Shown: in pieces, positions 7,426 through 15,641 of the stretch | Layout of the letters: every line of letters starts with the position of its first letter | Numbering within the stretch: the first letter of the stretch is position 1 | Assembly (NCBI RefSeq): GCF_002797435.1 | Contig: NZ_PGEN01000001.1 | Coordinates: forward strand, 3,222,501 to 3,286,500 | Direction: 5' to 3' | DNA: 64,000 nt | Origin: Sphingomonas koreensis | GTDB lineage: Bacteria; Pseudomonadota; Alphaproteobacteria; Sphingomonadales; Sphingomonadaceae | Notes under the pieces: generated by a model | The model's input: only the letters and a program-made list of their open reading frames with translations | What the model was told of the DNA's origin: nothing | The model's database searches: none | Position numbers and translations under genes: made by a program

Positions 7426-8913
7426 TCAGAACAGCCCCGGCACTTCGCGTTGCGGCGTGGTCGGCCGATCGGGCGTTATCAACTCCATCGGCGCGTCGTC
7501 GAGCAGGGCGCGGCTGGACTGGGTGCCGAGTCCGGGACTGCTCGCCGATGCCGATGCGGTGATCGCGGTGCAGGCGCGCCCGGCGAGGAAGTCGAGCGCG
7601 GCGCGGGTCGAGGCTTCGGCCGGATCGCCGAGCTGGCGGCTGATATCGTCGCTCGCCCGGCATGTCGCGCCCATGAACGGGGCAAGGCCGTCATAATAGG
7701 CGCCCTGGCGATTCGCGTTCTCCAGCACGAAGGCGACGACGCGCAATCGGTCGTCGCACGCCGCCTGGTCGATCGCGATCTGGCCCACGGGCTTGCCATA
7801 GGTGTTGGTGCCGACCAGCGCCGAGCGGTTGCCGAGATAGGGAATGAAGGTGTTCATCACCAACTCGCTCGCTGATGCCGATCCGCCGGTGCCGATGAAG
7901 GCGATTCGCGTCGGCGCGATCGACTGCGCCTGCGGGGCGAAATAAACGGTACTGCCCTGCGATGCCTTGGACGGGCGGTAGGCGATATAATTGGCGACGG
8001 TCGATGCCGTCTTGTCCGCACCGAGCAGATTGTTGACCAGGTCAGCGATCGAGACCAGCCCGCCGCCATTGTAGCGCAGGTCGATGATCACCTCGGTGAT
8101 TCCCTGCGTGCGGAAGTTGGCGAAGGCGTTGCGCAGCGGCGTTTCGGCCGTGTTGATGAAGGTGCGCAGGTTGATGTAGCCGACCTTCTTCCCGCCATCG
8201 TCGATCACCTTCGCGCCATAGCGTGTGGAAACCGGCGTCAGGCTGAAATTGGTCATGGTGACGCTGACGTTGCGCGTGCCGGCGGCATCGCGAATCTCGA
8301 AGGTACGGGTGGTGCCCGTCGTGGACGGGCCGAGCGCGGCGTTGAGGCCCGCCGTGCCTTCGCTGGCCAGGATCGAAGCGACGGTGCGCAAGTTTGACGC
8401 GCTCGTGCCGATCGCCACGATCTCCGTGCCGCGATCGATTCCCGCGGCCAGCGCAGGGGCGCCCTCGAACGCTTCGGTGATCACCAGCCGGTTCGATCCG
8501 TCGAGTGCAAGGCGGAAGCCATAGCCCGCGCTCGACCCTGAATTGTAATAGGCGTTCTCCTCGGCGATCGAGGTAATGTAGGTGAAGAACCGGTCCTTGC
8601 GCTGGGCCCGCGCGGTGGCGGTCAGCGCGTCGATATAGTCCTGGACCGTCGAATAGGCGGCCGGGTTCAGGCTCGCGGGCAGCGTTTCGGGGAACAGATA
8701 CCATTCGTTCATCTGCGCCGCGACCCAGTCCTGCCGCGACCGGAGCGAGCAGGTCGACGGAGTCGGAGTCGGAGTCGATGTGCCGCCGCCGGTACCGCCG
8801 GTGCCTCCCGAGATCGAACCGGATCCGCCACCCCCGCCGCATCCGGCGAGCAGGGCGAGGATCGCGGTCATTGCGGTCAGGCGGCGGGCGGTGTTGCTGG
8901 ATACGCGCTGCAT
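7426..8913 (-). CDS. S41 family peptidase lipoprotein with PDZ-like domain
   Basis: 495 residues. The N-terminus is a lipoprotein signal with lipobox LLAGC at 21-25, followed by a Gly/Ser/Thr/Pro-rich linker, so the mature protein is membrane anchored. A PDZ-like segment (GFRLALDGSNRLVITEAFEGAPALAAGIDRG) precedes the tail-specific-protease domain with DLRYNGGG and the SASASELVMN motif that holds the nucleophilic Ser. The Lys of the Ser-Lys dyad is presumably in NTYGKPVGQ. ATG 8913 is chosen since it places the signal peptide normally; an in-frame extension to 8952 exists. Substrate unknown. Not obviously linked to neighbours. Confidence 0.85.
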   Translation of the reverse strand: MQRVSSNTARRLTAMTAILALLAGCGGGGGSGSISGGTGGTGGGTSTPTPTPSTCSLRSRQDWVAAQMNEWYLFPETLPASLNPAAYSTVQDYIDALTATARAQRKDRFFTYITSIAEENAYYNSGSSAGYGFRLALDGSNRLVITEAFEGAPALAAGIDRGTEIVAIGTSASNLRTVASILASEGTAGLNAALGPSTTGTTRTFEIRDAAGTRNVSVTMTNFSLTPVSTRYGAKVIDDGGKKVGYINLRTFINTAETPLRNAFANFRTQGITEVIIDLRYNGGGLVSIADLVNNLLGADKTASTVANYIAYRPSKASQGSTVYFAPQAQSIAPTRIAFIGTGGSASASELVMNTFIPYLGNRSALVGTNTYGKPVGQIAIDQAACDDRLRVVAFVLENANRQGAYYDGLAPFMGATCRASDDISRQLGDPAEASTRAALDFLAGRACTAITASASASSPGLGTQSSRALLDDAPMELITPDRPTTPQREVPGLF

Positions 8914-9138
8914 CGTCAGTACCTTATCTGGAACCGCGGCGGTCGCCGCCACGACTGGCGGATGCGCGCATGGTTTCTGATGCGATCATCTCCACCGGGC
9001 GGTAAAAGGCAAGCGGGATCGGTGCGCTTGCCCTTGTGTTTCCAGCCTCCCCCTGCTAGGGCCCGCCTCCTGACGCCCGGGGCAGATGTCTCGGCGAACC
9101 CTTTTCTATTGAATATGATTCGGAGTTGAGACGGCTTT

Positions 9139-9345
9139 ATGCAGATCATCGTTCGCGACAATAACGTCGATCAGGCCCTTCGTGCGCTCAAGAAGAAGCT
9201 GCAGCGTGAGGGCGTGTATCGCGAGATGAAGCTGCGCCGTCACTATGAGAAGCCGAGCGAGAAGCGCGCTCGCGAGCGCGCCGCCGCGGTCCGCCGTGCG
9301 CGCAAGCTCGAGCGTAAGCGCATGGAGCGCGACGGCGGCCGGTAA
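9139..9345 (+). CDS. rpsU: 30S ribosomal protein bS21
   Basis: 68 residues, highly basic, with the bS21 start [20 protein letters not shown] and the [20 protein letters not shown] segment. bS21 binds the small subunit near the platform and helps initiation. Single gene with its own upstream region (8953-9138) and a probable terminator after it. Length and sequence are normal for alphaproteobacteria. Confidence 0.97.
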   Translation: MQIIVRDNNVDQALRALKKKLQREGVYREMKLRRHYEKPSEKRARERAAAVRRARKLERKRMERDGGR

Positions 9346-9358
9346 GGCCGTTCGGATC

Positions 9359-9382
9359 GCCGTCCGCGTGATCGCGGATGGC
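9359..9382 (+). terminator. Hairpin after rpsU
   Basis: GCCGTCCGCG (9359-9368), loop TGAT and CGCGGATGGC (9373-9382) form a ten-pair stem with one G-U. A CTTGTGACTTTT stretch follows, so the U-run is interrupted. It could terminate rpsU or attenuate read-through into the FKBP gene. Confidence 0.5.
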
Positions 9383-9440
9383 GTGACTCTTGTGACTTTT
9401 CCGCCGCGTGCAGTGCGCGGCAACCCGGGATAGCTGATCC

Positions 9441-10064
9441 ATGTCGTCCGTCACCGCCGTGCCGATTCCCCCGACCAAGCGCAGCTATCTCGTCTGGCTC
9501 TGGATCGGCGTCGCGATCGCGGTGGCCGGCGCATTGGCGTTGGCCTGGGTCGGGACCCGTTCGGCGGCCGTTGCAAGCTATTCGAACGAGGATTTCCTGG
9601 CCTGGAACAAAGGCCAGTCCGGGGTGCAGACCACGGCGAGCGGCCTGCAGTACAAGGTGATCGAGCCGGGCGAAGGCCCGGCCGCTGCCGACAATGACGG
9701 GGTGGAGCTCGAGATCCACGGCGTCAAGCGCGACGGCAAGGAGTTCCAGCCGCGCGCGCCGATGCGCTTCCAGGTTTCGCAGCAGCCGATGATCCCCGGC
9801 TTCACTGAGGGTGTGAAGCTGATGCGCAAGGGCGCGCGCTATCGCCTCTGGGTGCCGCCGAGCCTGGGTTACGGTGCCGAGCCGAGCCCTGAGAATGAAC
9901 TGGCCGGTCAGGTGCTGGTGTTCGACATCGAGATGAAGAACCTCGTCCCCGCGGCGGTTCTGCAGCAGATGATGATGCAGCAGATGATGCAGCAGCAGAT
10001 GCAGCAAGGCGGCGCGCCGGGCGGTCCGCCTTCGGGTGCAGAGGCACCGCCGCAGGGCCGCTGA
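9441..10064 (+). CDS. Membrane-anchored FKBP-type peptidyl-prolyl isomerase
   Basis: 207 residues: cytoplasmic tail, one transmembrane helix at about 17-38, a spacer, then an FKBP domain from about 63 to 170 with SGLQYKVIEPGEGP, IPGFTEGVKLMRKG and YRLWVPPSLGYG motifs. The domain should lie in the periplasm and catalyse proline cis-trans isomerisation of exported proteins. The C-terminal tail is unusual: a Met/Gln-rich run (LQQMMMQQMMQQQMQQ) followed by Gly/Pro. The tail may form a helix or bind metal; this is inference. Gene stands alone behind rpsU. Confidence 0.9.
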   Translation: MSSVTAVPIPPTKRSYLVWLWIGVAIAVAGALALAWVGTRSAAVASYSNEDFLAWNKGQSGVQTTASGLQYKVIEPGEGPAAADNDGVELEIHGVKRDGKEFQPRAPMRFQVSQQPMIPGFTEGVKLMRKGARYRLWVPPSLGYGAEPSPENELAGQVLVFDIEMKNLVPAAVLQQMMMQQMMQQQMQQGGAPGGPPSGAEAPPQGR

Positions 10065-10201
10065 TCCGCAAATGGTCGTACGGCTCCGGCCGCCCCGTTT
10101 GCCGCATGATTCGCCGCGCTCGCCAGGACCTTTCGTGGGCATCGGCCTAAGCCGGTGCCCGATTCGCGATACGTCGCACGATATGTCGATGGGGAAGTGA
10201 G

Positions 10202-10366
10202 ATGCAGCGCTATGCGGGTGAAATCGATCAGGACGACGATCGCCCGAGCGCGCCGATGCTGTTCGACGGCTGGGGCTATGTCCCTCTGGACACCACGCCC
10301 GAACCGGCTAGGCCGGACGCGCCTGACCAGGGCGCTGTACAGGCCGCGAAGCCGCCTGCGCGATAG
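10202..10366 (+). CDS. Small hypothetical protein, 54 residues
   Basis: Short open frame from ATG 10202 to TAG 10366, preceded by GGGGAAGTGAG, a good ribosome-binding site. The product is acidic at the N-terminus (MQRYAGEIDQDDD), has an aromatic core LFDGWGYVPLD and a Pro/Ala-rich end. No signal peptide or membrane segment. The RBS and the compositional pattern support a real gene; no function is recognised. It converges on the M48 protease gene, with stops 59 bases apart. Confidence 0.5.
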   Translation: MQRYAGEIDQDDDRPSAPMLFDGWGYVPLDTTPEPARPDAPDQGAVQAAKPPAR

Positions 10367-10424
10367 CGCATCGGCGTTGCCGCTACGCCAGCCGGGGGCT
10401 CCTGCCCGGGCGGCACGACGGCGA

Positions 10425-11459
10425 TCAGTCGCCCCCACGCACCAGTAGCGACTGCCACTCGCCGGTCAGCGGCGCATTGCGCGTGGCGTAAAAGGCCGGA
10501 AGTGTCCCGTCCGCCGCGAGGCGGGCGGCCTCCGCTTCAACCGTGGCGGCCCGGTCCTTGAACGGGGGGTGAGAGCGATTGCGGATCTGACCCTCCAACA
10601 GGCGCGGGCCGACTTCGCGCAAGAAGCGGGCGGCAAGCGATGGCGCGTACCCGGCCCTTGCCAGAAGGTGGACCGAAAGAATGTCCGCCTGGATCTCGGT
10701 TTGGCGGAAGAGGCCGACATTGCGTCCGAATCCGGACGCCAGGCCGAACGAGGCATCGGCGGCGATCAGCCGGTCGCGGTGGCGCAGGATATTGTGTGCA
10801 AGTTCATGCGCGACCACCGCCGGGAACAGCTCGGGATCGACATCCTCGATATATCTTGACGTGATCTGAACCAGCTCGCCATTGGCGCGCGCGTCGAACC
10901 GGTCGGCGATGCGCAATTCGTAGCGGGTGCGGCAGGCGGGCTGCGGGCGGACGGTGAAATGAAGCGTTTTTCCGTTGCGCAGCACTGCGATCTCGATGGG
11001 TTCGCCGGGCGGAAGCTCGGCAATCTGGCGGTAGAGCGCTTCGAGCGTGGCGACCGATGCCTCGGCTGGAAGCGTATCGGGCGGAGCAATCGTGCCGATC
11101 TTCACGATCGTGTCGTCCGCGCGGATTCCGGCCCGATCTGCCGGGCTTCCGGGGACGACGCCCTCGACCGCAGCGGTGCCGGCCATGCGGAAATGGGCGC
11201 GTACCTGCGCACGCGATCCCGGCGCATATTGCGCCAGCGTGTGAAGCTGGATGCCCGTGCCGGGCTCCTGCCGGTCGCACAGGCCGGCCGCCGCGGTGCT
11301 GAGCCTGAAACCGGTGGCGGCAACCCGCATGTCGGCGGTCCGCAACGCTTCGTGGAGTTCGCTCGTTTGTGTCGTCTGCGGCTGCGCCTGTGCCGCCGGC
11401 GCGATGACTGCCAGCGGCAGAGCGAGCCGGCGGACGGCAAGGCAAATTGCATGGGTCAT
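10425..11459 (-). CDS. M48 family metallopeptidase with PDZ domain
   Basis: 344 residues: signal peptide to about residue 25 (cleavage near AQAQ), a PDZ-like domain at about 95-170 (VEGVVPGSPADRAGIRADD), then the protease domain with HELAH at 218-222 and the third zinc ligand in EIQADILS near 258. The enzyme should be a periplasmic zinc protease of the quality-control type (BepA/LoiP relatives). The order PDZ before catalytic domain is not the common M48 layout. ATG 11459 gives a proper signal peptide. It is divergent from the phosphatase gene at 11528. Confidence 0.85.
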   Translation of the reverse strand: MTHAICLAVRRLALPLAVIAPAAQAQPQTTQTSELHEALRTADMRVAATGFRLSTAAAGLCDRQEPGTGIQLHTLAQYAPGSRAQVRAHFRMAGTAAVEGVVPGSPADRAGIRADDTIVKIGTIAPPDTLPAEASVATLEALYRQIAELPPGEPIEIAVLRNGKTLHFTVRPQPACRTRYELRIADRFDARANGELVQITSRYIEDVDPELFPAVVAHELAHNILRHRDRLIAADASFGLASGFGRNVGLFRQTEIQADILSVHLLARAGYAPSLAARFLREVGPRLLEGQIRNRSHPPFKDRAATVEAEAARLAADGTLPAFYATRNAPLTGEWQSLLVRGGD

Positions 11460-11527
11460 GTTCGGCCTATGGACGATGATGGTTGCATGGGGAAGCAGGC
11501 TGCGGGTATTGGCGCGACGGTAATATC

Positions 11528-12310
11528 ATGCTTCGTAATCTTCTTTCGACGTTCGCCCGGAAGCGCGACGTGCAATCGCGGCCCGCGGGAACGATCCCTG
11601 CCGGTACGCGCGTCTATGCCGTGGGCGACATCCACGGGCGGCTGGACCTGCTCGACGATCTGCTTCGCAGAATGGAAAGTGACGACGCCGCGCGCGGCGC
11701 CGCGGACACGACCGTCATTTTCCTGGGGGATCTGATCGACCGCGGCCCGGACTCGGCGCAGGTCGTGCAGCGGCTGCTGGAGCTGGGGGCTCGGACCGAA
11801 AAGGTCCGCTTTCTCCTCGGCAACCACGAGGAGGTCTTCCTCAAGTCGATGGCCGGCGAGCAAAAGGCGTTGCCCTTCTTCCTGCGCATCGGCGGCAAGG
11901 AAACCGTACTGAGCTATGGAATCAGCCAGTCCGAATATGAGCAGAGCGACTATCCCGAACTGCTCGACCTGTTGCGGGAACGGGTGCCGCAGGCGCATCT
12001 GGATTTCCTGTCCGCATTCGAGGACATGATCGTCATCGGCGATTATGCGTTCGTTCATGCCGGTATCCGGCCAGGCGTGCCACTCGAAGCGCAGAAACCC
12101 GAGACGTTACGCTGGATCCGTGAGGACTTCTTGAACAGCGCTGAGCCGTGCGAGAAGATCGTGGTGCACGGCCACTCCATCTCGGAAGAGGTGGAGGAGC
12201 GCGGGCGTCGGATCGGTCTCGACACCGGAGCGTATTTCAGCGGCCGTCTCACCGCGATGGGCTTCGAGGGCGCCGAGCGCTGGGTCTTGCAGACGGGCGA
12301 TGTGGCCTGA
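11528..12310 (+). CDS. PPP-type metallophosphatase (serine/threonine phosphatase family)
   Basis: 260 residues with the three metal-binding signatures of the PPP family: GDIHG (33-37), GDLIDRG (67-73) and GNHE (98-101), plus later HAG (FVHAGI) and HGH (VHGHS) histidines. It dephosphorylates phospho-Ser/Thr proteins or small phosphoesters such as diadenosine tetraphosphate; length and motifs fit bacterial PrpA/ApaH-like enzymes. ATG 11528 follows a run without a strong RBS; an upstream in-frame start at 11483 is less likely. Its place at the edge of the polysaccharide locus is suggestive but not proof of a link. Confidence 0.85.
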   Translation: MLRNLLSTFARKRDVQSRPAGTIPAGTRVYAVGDIHGRLDLLDDLLRRMESDDAARGAADTTVIFLGDLIDRGPDSAQVVQRLLELGARTEKVRFLLGNHEEVFLKSMAGEQKALPFFLRIGGKETVLSYGISQSEYEQSDYPELLDLLRERVPQAHLDFLSAFEDMIVIGDYAFVHAGIRPGVPLEAQKPETLRWIREDFLNSAEPCEKIVVHGHSISEEVEERGRRIGLDTGAYFSGRLTAMGFEGAERWVLQTGDVA

Positions 12311-12502
12311 GCACGACGGGCCCAGGCCCGATTTCGGGGCAGGCCGTTCATCGTTCTGGAACCCTTTGGTTCCTATGGTGTTGTGCATCGGCAACGGTTG
12401 GCGGAGGTTCTCGAAACCTCTTGCTTTTCGGTTGCAGGGGCTGGTGGGTTATGCCATTAGGCGCCTGTATATGGAATCAGCGACAGAAAAGGGAGTATAT
12501 TG

Positions 12503-12745
12503 ATGCGCTTGGCGAAGATGATGATGGCCGTTGCGGCCTGCTCGCTCGCAGTGTCCCCGGCGATCGCGTCGTCGGCGGCTTCGAAGCTGTCGCTTTCGAC
12601 GGCTGACGCCGCGCGCGCATCGACCGATGCGGGCCGCTCGAATGAGGAAGTCGGTGGTTTTCTGGTTCCGCTTCTTGCGGTTGTCGCGGTGATCGGTGGC
12701 GTGCTCGTCCTGGTTGACGAGGACGATACCCCCGACAGCCCGTAA
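12503..12745 (+). CDS. Small exported membrane protein, 80 residues
   Basis: MRLAKMMMAVAACSLAVSPAIAS at the N-terminus is a clear signal peptide (cleavage after AIA, about residue 22). A polar Ser/Ala stretch follows, then one hydrophobic helix GGFLVPLLAVVAVIGGVLVLV (about 51-71) and an acidic end DEDDTPDSP. RBS GGGAG lies seven bases before ATG 12503, and a strong terminator follows, so it is a monocistronic gene. Similar small proteins are frequent near sphingomonad exopolysaccharide loci from memory; no function is known. Confidence 0.75.
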   Translation: MRLAKMMMAVAACSLAVSPAIASSAASKLSLSTADAARASTDAGRSNEEVGGFLVPLLAVVAVIGGVLVLVDEDDTPDSP

Positions 12746-12773
12746 GTCTCGCGCTTTACGATAAAGTTTTTGA

Positions 12774-12803
12774 GCGGCAGCCGAAAGGCTGCCGCTTCCT
12801 TTT
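12774..12803 (+). terminator. Strong Rho-independent terminator
   Basis: GCGGCAGCC (12774-12782), tetraloop GAAA and GGCTGCCGC (12787-12795) form a perfect nine-pair stem followed by TTCCTTTT. It ends the small membrane-protein gene and isolates the polysaccharide locus from upstream transcription. A second GC-rich palindrome, GCGCGCGCTTCGCGCGC, follows directly. Confidence 0.9.
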
Positions 12804-12954
12804 GCGCGCGCTTCGCGCGCAGGCATGAACCTGTTTTGCGCGATGGCTAGGTTGTCCTCCGGGCAGAGCAGGCCGGGTTCCGCAGCCATATCGGTTGCGA
12901 CCACGCACCAATTTGGTTACCTGCGTATTGTGGGCGTGAAAGGGATCGATCATC

Positions 12955-13047
12955 ATGGCCGGCATCACCCCCCCGTGCGGGCGCGGAATTCCGCCCGACC
13001 CACAGATGATATCGACCGCGCTGCCGCCGTTTTCCGGCTGGGCCTGA
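12955..13047 (+). CDS. Possible 30-residue leader peptide upstream of rmlB
   Basis: ATG 12955 to TGA 13045-13047 encodes [20 protein letters not shown] and ten more residues, ending four bases before the GTG start of rmlB. AAAGGGA lies about nine bases before its ATG, whereas the rmlB GTG has no visible Shine-Dalgarno sequence. Translational coupling is therefore possible. It may also be chance; the rest of the 306-base gap (12746-13051) holds only the terminator and no other recognisable feature. Confidence 0.3.
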   Translation: MAGITPPCGRGIPPDPQMISTALPPFSGWA

Positions 13048-13051
13048 TTTC

Positions 13052-14110
13052 GTGCGGACGATCCTCGTCACGGGCGGTGCCGGCTTCATCGGCTCGGCGG
13101 TGGTGCGTCGCCTGGTCCGCAAGGGACTGCGGGTCGTCAATCTCGACAAGCTGACCTATGCCGGCAACCGGGCCAGCCTGCGCGAGCTCGACGCTGCGCC
13201 CAGCCACCGCTTCGTGCATGGCGACATCGCCGATGCCCCATTGGTCCTCTCGCTGCTCCGCGAGGAGCGCGCCGATGCCATCATGCACCTCGCCGCCGAA
13301 AGCCATGTCGATCGCTCGATCGCCAGACCCGGCACCTTCGTCGAAACCAACGTCGTCGGCACGTTCCGCCTGCTCTCGGCCGCGCTCGACTATTGGCGCA
13401 AGCTCAAGGGGGCGAAGCGCGACACGTTCCGCTTCCATCACATCTCGACCGACGAGGTCTATGGCGACCTGCCCTATGGCGGCGGCATGTTCACCGAGAC
13501 GACACCCTATGCGCCATCGTCACCCTATTCGGCATCGAAGGCGGCGGGCGACCATTTCGTGCGCACCTGGCGCACCACCTACGGCCTGCCTGTGGTGCTC
13601 TCCAATTGCTCGAACAACTATGGGCCGTACCAGTTTCCCGAGAAGCTGATCCCGCTGACCATCCTGAATGCGATTACGGGCAGGTCGCTTCCCGTCTACG
13701 GCAAGGGCGAGAATGTCCGCGACTGGCTTCATGTCGATGATCATGCCGACGCGCTCGAGCGGGTGCTGACCGGCGGCACGGTCGGCGAAAGCTACAATGT
13801 CGGCGGCGGCAACGAACGGACCAATTTGCAGGTGGTCGAGGCGATCTGCGACCTGATCGACGCGCGCATGCCGCTACCCGGCGGGCGCAGCCGCCGCGAC
13901 CTGATCCGCTTCGTTGCCGACCGGCCGGGACATGACCGCCGCTACGCCATCGACCCGGCCAAGATCGAAAGCGAGCTCGGCTGGAAGGCGCAACTGCACT
14001 TCGATACGGGATTGGCGCAGACCGTCGATTGGTATCTCGATAATCGCTGGTGGTGGGAGCCGTTCCATGCGAACGGCGACGCCGGCCCGCGGCTGGGCCG
14101 GGTCGCATGA
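13052..14110 (+). CDS. rmlB: dTDP-glucose 4,6-dehydratase
   Basis: 352 residues of the extended short-chain dehydrogenase family. NAD-binding GGAGFIGS at 8-15, catalytic TDE at 133-135 (ISTDEVYG) and YSASK with Tyr159 and Lys163 identify RmlB, which makes dTDP-4-keto-6-deoxyglucose for rhamnose and other deoxysugars. The GTG start at 13052 gives MRTILVTGG, the normal beginning. It is the only member of the rml set in the window; rmlA, rmlC and rmlD are not here. It is the first gene of the polysaccharide locus and stands 182 bases before the initiating transferase. Confidence 0.93.
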   Translation: MRTILVTGGAGFIGSAVVRRLVRKGLRVVNLDKLTYAGNRASLRELDAAPSHRFVHGDIADAPLVLSLLREERADAIMHLAAESHVDRSIARPGTFVETNVVGTFRLLSAALDYWRKLKGAKRDTFRFHHISTDEVYGDLPYGGGMFTETTPYAPSSPYSASKAAGDHFVRTWRTTYGLPVVLSNCSNNYGPYQFPEKLIPLTILNAITGRSLPVYGKGENVRDWLHVDDHADALERVLTGGTVGESYNVGGGNERTNLQVVEAICDLIDARMPLPGGRSRRDLIRFVADRPGHDRRYAIDPAKIESELGWKAQLHFDTGLAQTVDWYLDNRWWWEPFHANGDAGPRLGRVA

Positions 14111-14292
14111 GGATCAGGCGGCCCACCGTTTCGGTTCCACGCTGGCCTGTTCGGCGTCGATCGCGCCCGATCTGCCTGTTTTTCGGGGGCCATCGTAATG
14201 CTAGTGCCTCCAAGTTGGTGTCAGCGGGATACGAAAGTGAGCCAGACAGTTGATGAGCGGGCTGAATTGATTGCCGAGGGATACGCGGCCGA

Positions 14293-15597
14293 ATGAACAA
14301 GCGCGTTTTGACGAATACGGAGCGGCTTCCCGTCGCCATGCCGCATCGGCCGATGCTGCAGCGGATCCGCTACCAGCTTGCCGGCGGCGTGCTGTTTGCC
14401 GTCTTGGCGCCGTGGCTGCTGCGCATGCTGGTGGGGGCCGATGTCGGGCATGTGCAGCTGGTGCTCAACACGGTGGTGGCCGATGTCATCGGGCTGATGC
14501 TGGGCTACTACATTTATCAGAGCATGGCGGCCTATCCCGGTGCGCATTCCAGCTATTTCGTGCTGCCGGCCTTCTGCATCAGCTATGCGCTGGTGATCAT
14601 GGTGCTGATCGTGTCGCGATGGGACTATGACCGGCTGATCCTGATCCTGGGGTTCATTGGCTGCAACATCTGGTTCTACGCGATCTCGCTGCTGCGTCAG
14701 ACGCGCGCGCCGATCCGCGTTGGAGTAGTGCCGTTCGGGGACGTCAAGCAGCTCAGCAACGTGCCCGGCCTGCGCTGCACCCGGCTGCGCGCGCCGAGCC
14801 TAGCGGAAGTGGCGACGCAGCAGGTCATCACGGCGGATCTTCGCACCGATCTGCCCGATGACTGGGAGCGTTTCCTGGCGGATGCCACGCTGAACGGGAT
14901 TGCCGTGGTCAACGCCAAGCAGCTCTATGAATCGGTCACGGGCCGGGTTCGCGTCGATCATCTGTGGGAGAATTCGTTCGGCTCGCTGATCCCGCTCAAC
15001 GCCTATCTCAAGCTGAAATATGTCATCGACCTGATCACCGCGGCGCTCGCACTGGTCGCTCTGCTACCGTTCTTCCTGATCATCGCCATCGTGATCCGAG
15101 TGGAATCGCCCGGCTCGGCGCTCTTCCGTCAGACCCGCATGGGCTATGGTGGGCGGCCGTTCACCGTCTTCAAGTTCCGCACGATGCGCTGCGTCGAACG
15201 TACCCCCGAGGATGCGCGCGACGCGGCGATGACCGGCGACAATGATCCGCGCATCACCCGGCTCGGCCGCTTCCTGCGCCGTACGCGCATCGACGAGCTG
15301 CCCCAGATCATGAACATCCTGCGCGGCGAGATGAGCTGGATCGGGCCGCGGCCGGAGGCGGAGGTGCTCTCCGAATGGTATGAGCAGGAACTACCCTTCT
15401 ACCGCTATCGCCACGTCGTGCGGCCGGGCATCACCGGCTGGGCGCAGGTCAACCAGGGCCATGTCGCTGACGTGGCCGAGGTCTTCAACAAGCTGCAGTA
15501 CGACTTCTACTATATCCGCCACTTCGGCCCGTGGCTCGACGCGCTGATCGTGGTGCGGACGATCGCGACGGTGATCACCGGCTTCGGCTCGCGCTGA
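14293..15597 (+). CDS. Undecaprenyl-phosphate sugar phosphotransferase (WbaP/PssA type)
   Basis: 434 residues. The N-terminal half has about four hydrophobic helices (31-130) and a nucleotide-binding-like middle domain; a membrane re-entrant helix follows at about 243-270 (VIDLITAALALVALLPFFLII). The C-terminal catalytic domain shows the family motifs ESPGSALFRQTRMG, FKFRTM, RIDELPQIMNILRGEMSWIGPRPE and RPGITGWAQV. The enzyme moves a sugar-1-phosphate (often galactose or glucose) from UDP-sugar to undecaprenyl phosphate and starts the repeat unit. ATG at 14293 follows GAGGGA. Confidence 0.92.
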   Translation: MNKRVLTNTERLPVAMPHRPMLQRIRYQLAGGVLFAVLAPWLLRMLVGADVGHVQLVLNTVVADVIGLMLGYYIYQSMAAYPGAHSSYFVLPAFCISYALVIMVLIVSRWDYDRLILILGFIGCNIWFYAISLLRQTRAPIRVGVVPFGDVKQLSNVPGLRCTRLRAPSLAEVATQQVITADLRTDLPDDWERFLADATLNGIAVVNAKQLYESVTGRVRVDHLWENSFGSLIPLNAYLKLKYVIDLITAALALVALLPFFLIIAIVIRVESPGSALFRQTRMGYGGRPFTVFKFRTMRCVERTPEDARDAAMTGDNDPRITRLGRFLRRTRIDELPQIMNILRGEMSWIGPRPEAEVLSEWYEQELPFYRYRHVVRPGITGWAQVNQGHVADVAEVFNKLQYDFYYIRHFGPWLDALIVVRTIATVITGFGSR

Positions 15598-15641
15598 CCT
15601 GAATCATACGTCCACGCCGGGCGGGTGCGGCCGGCCCGGGT

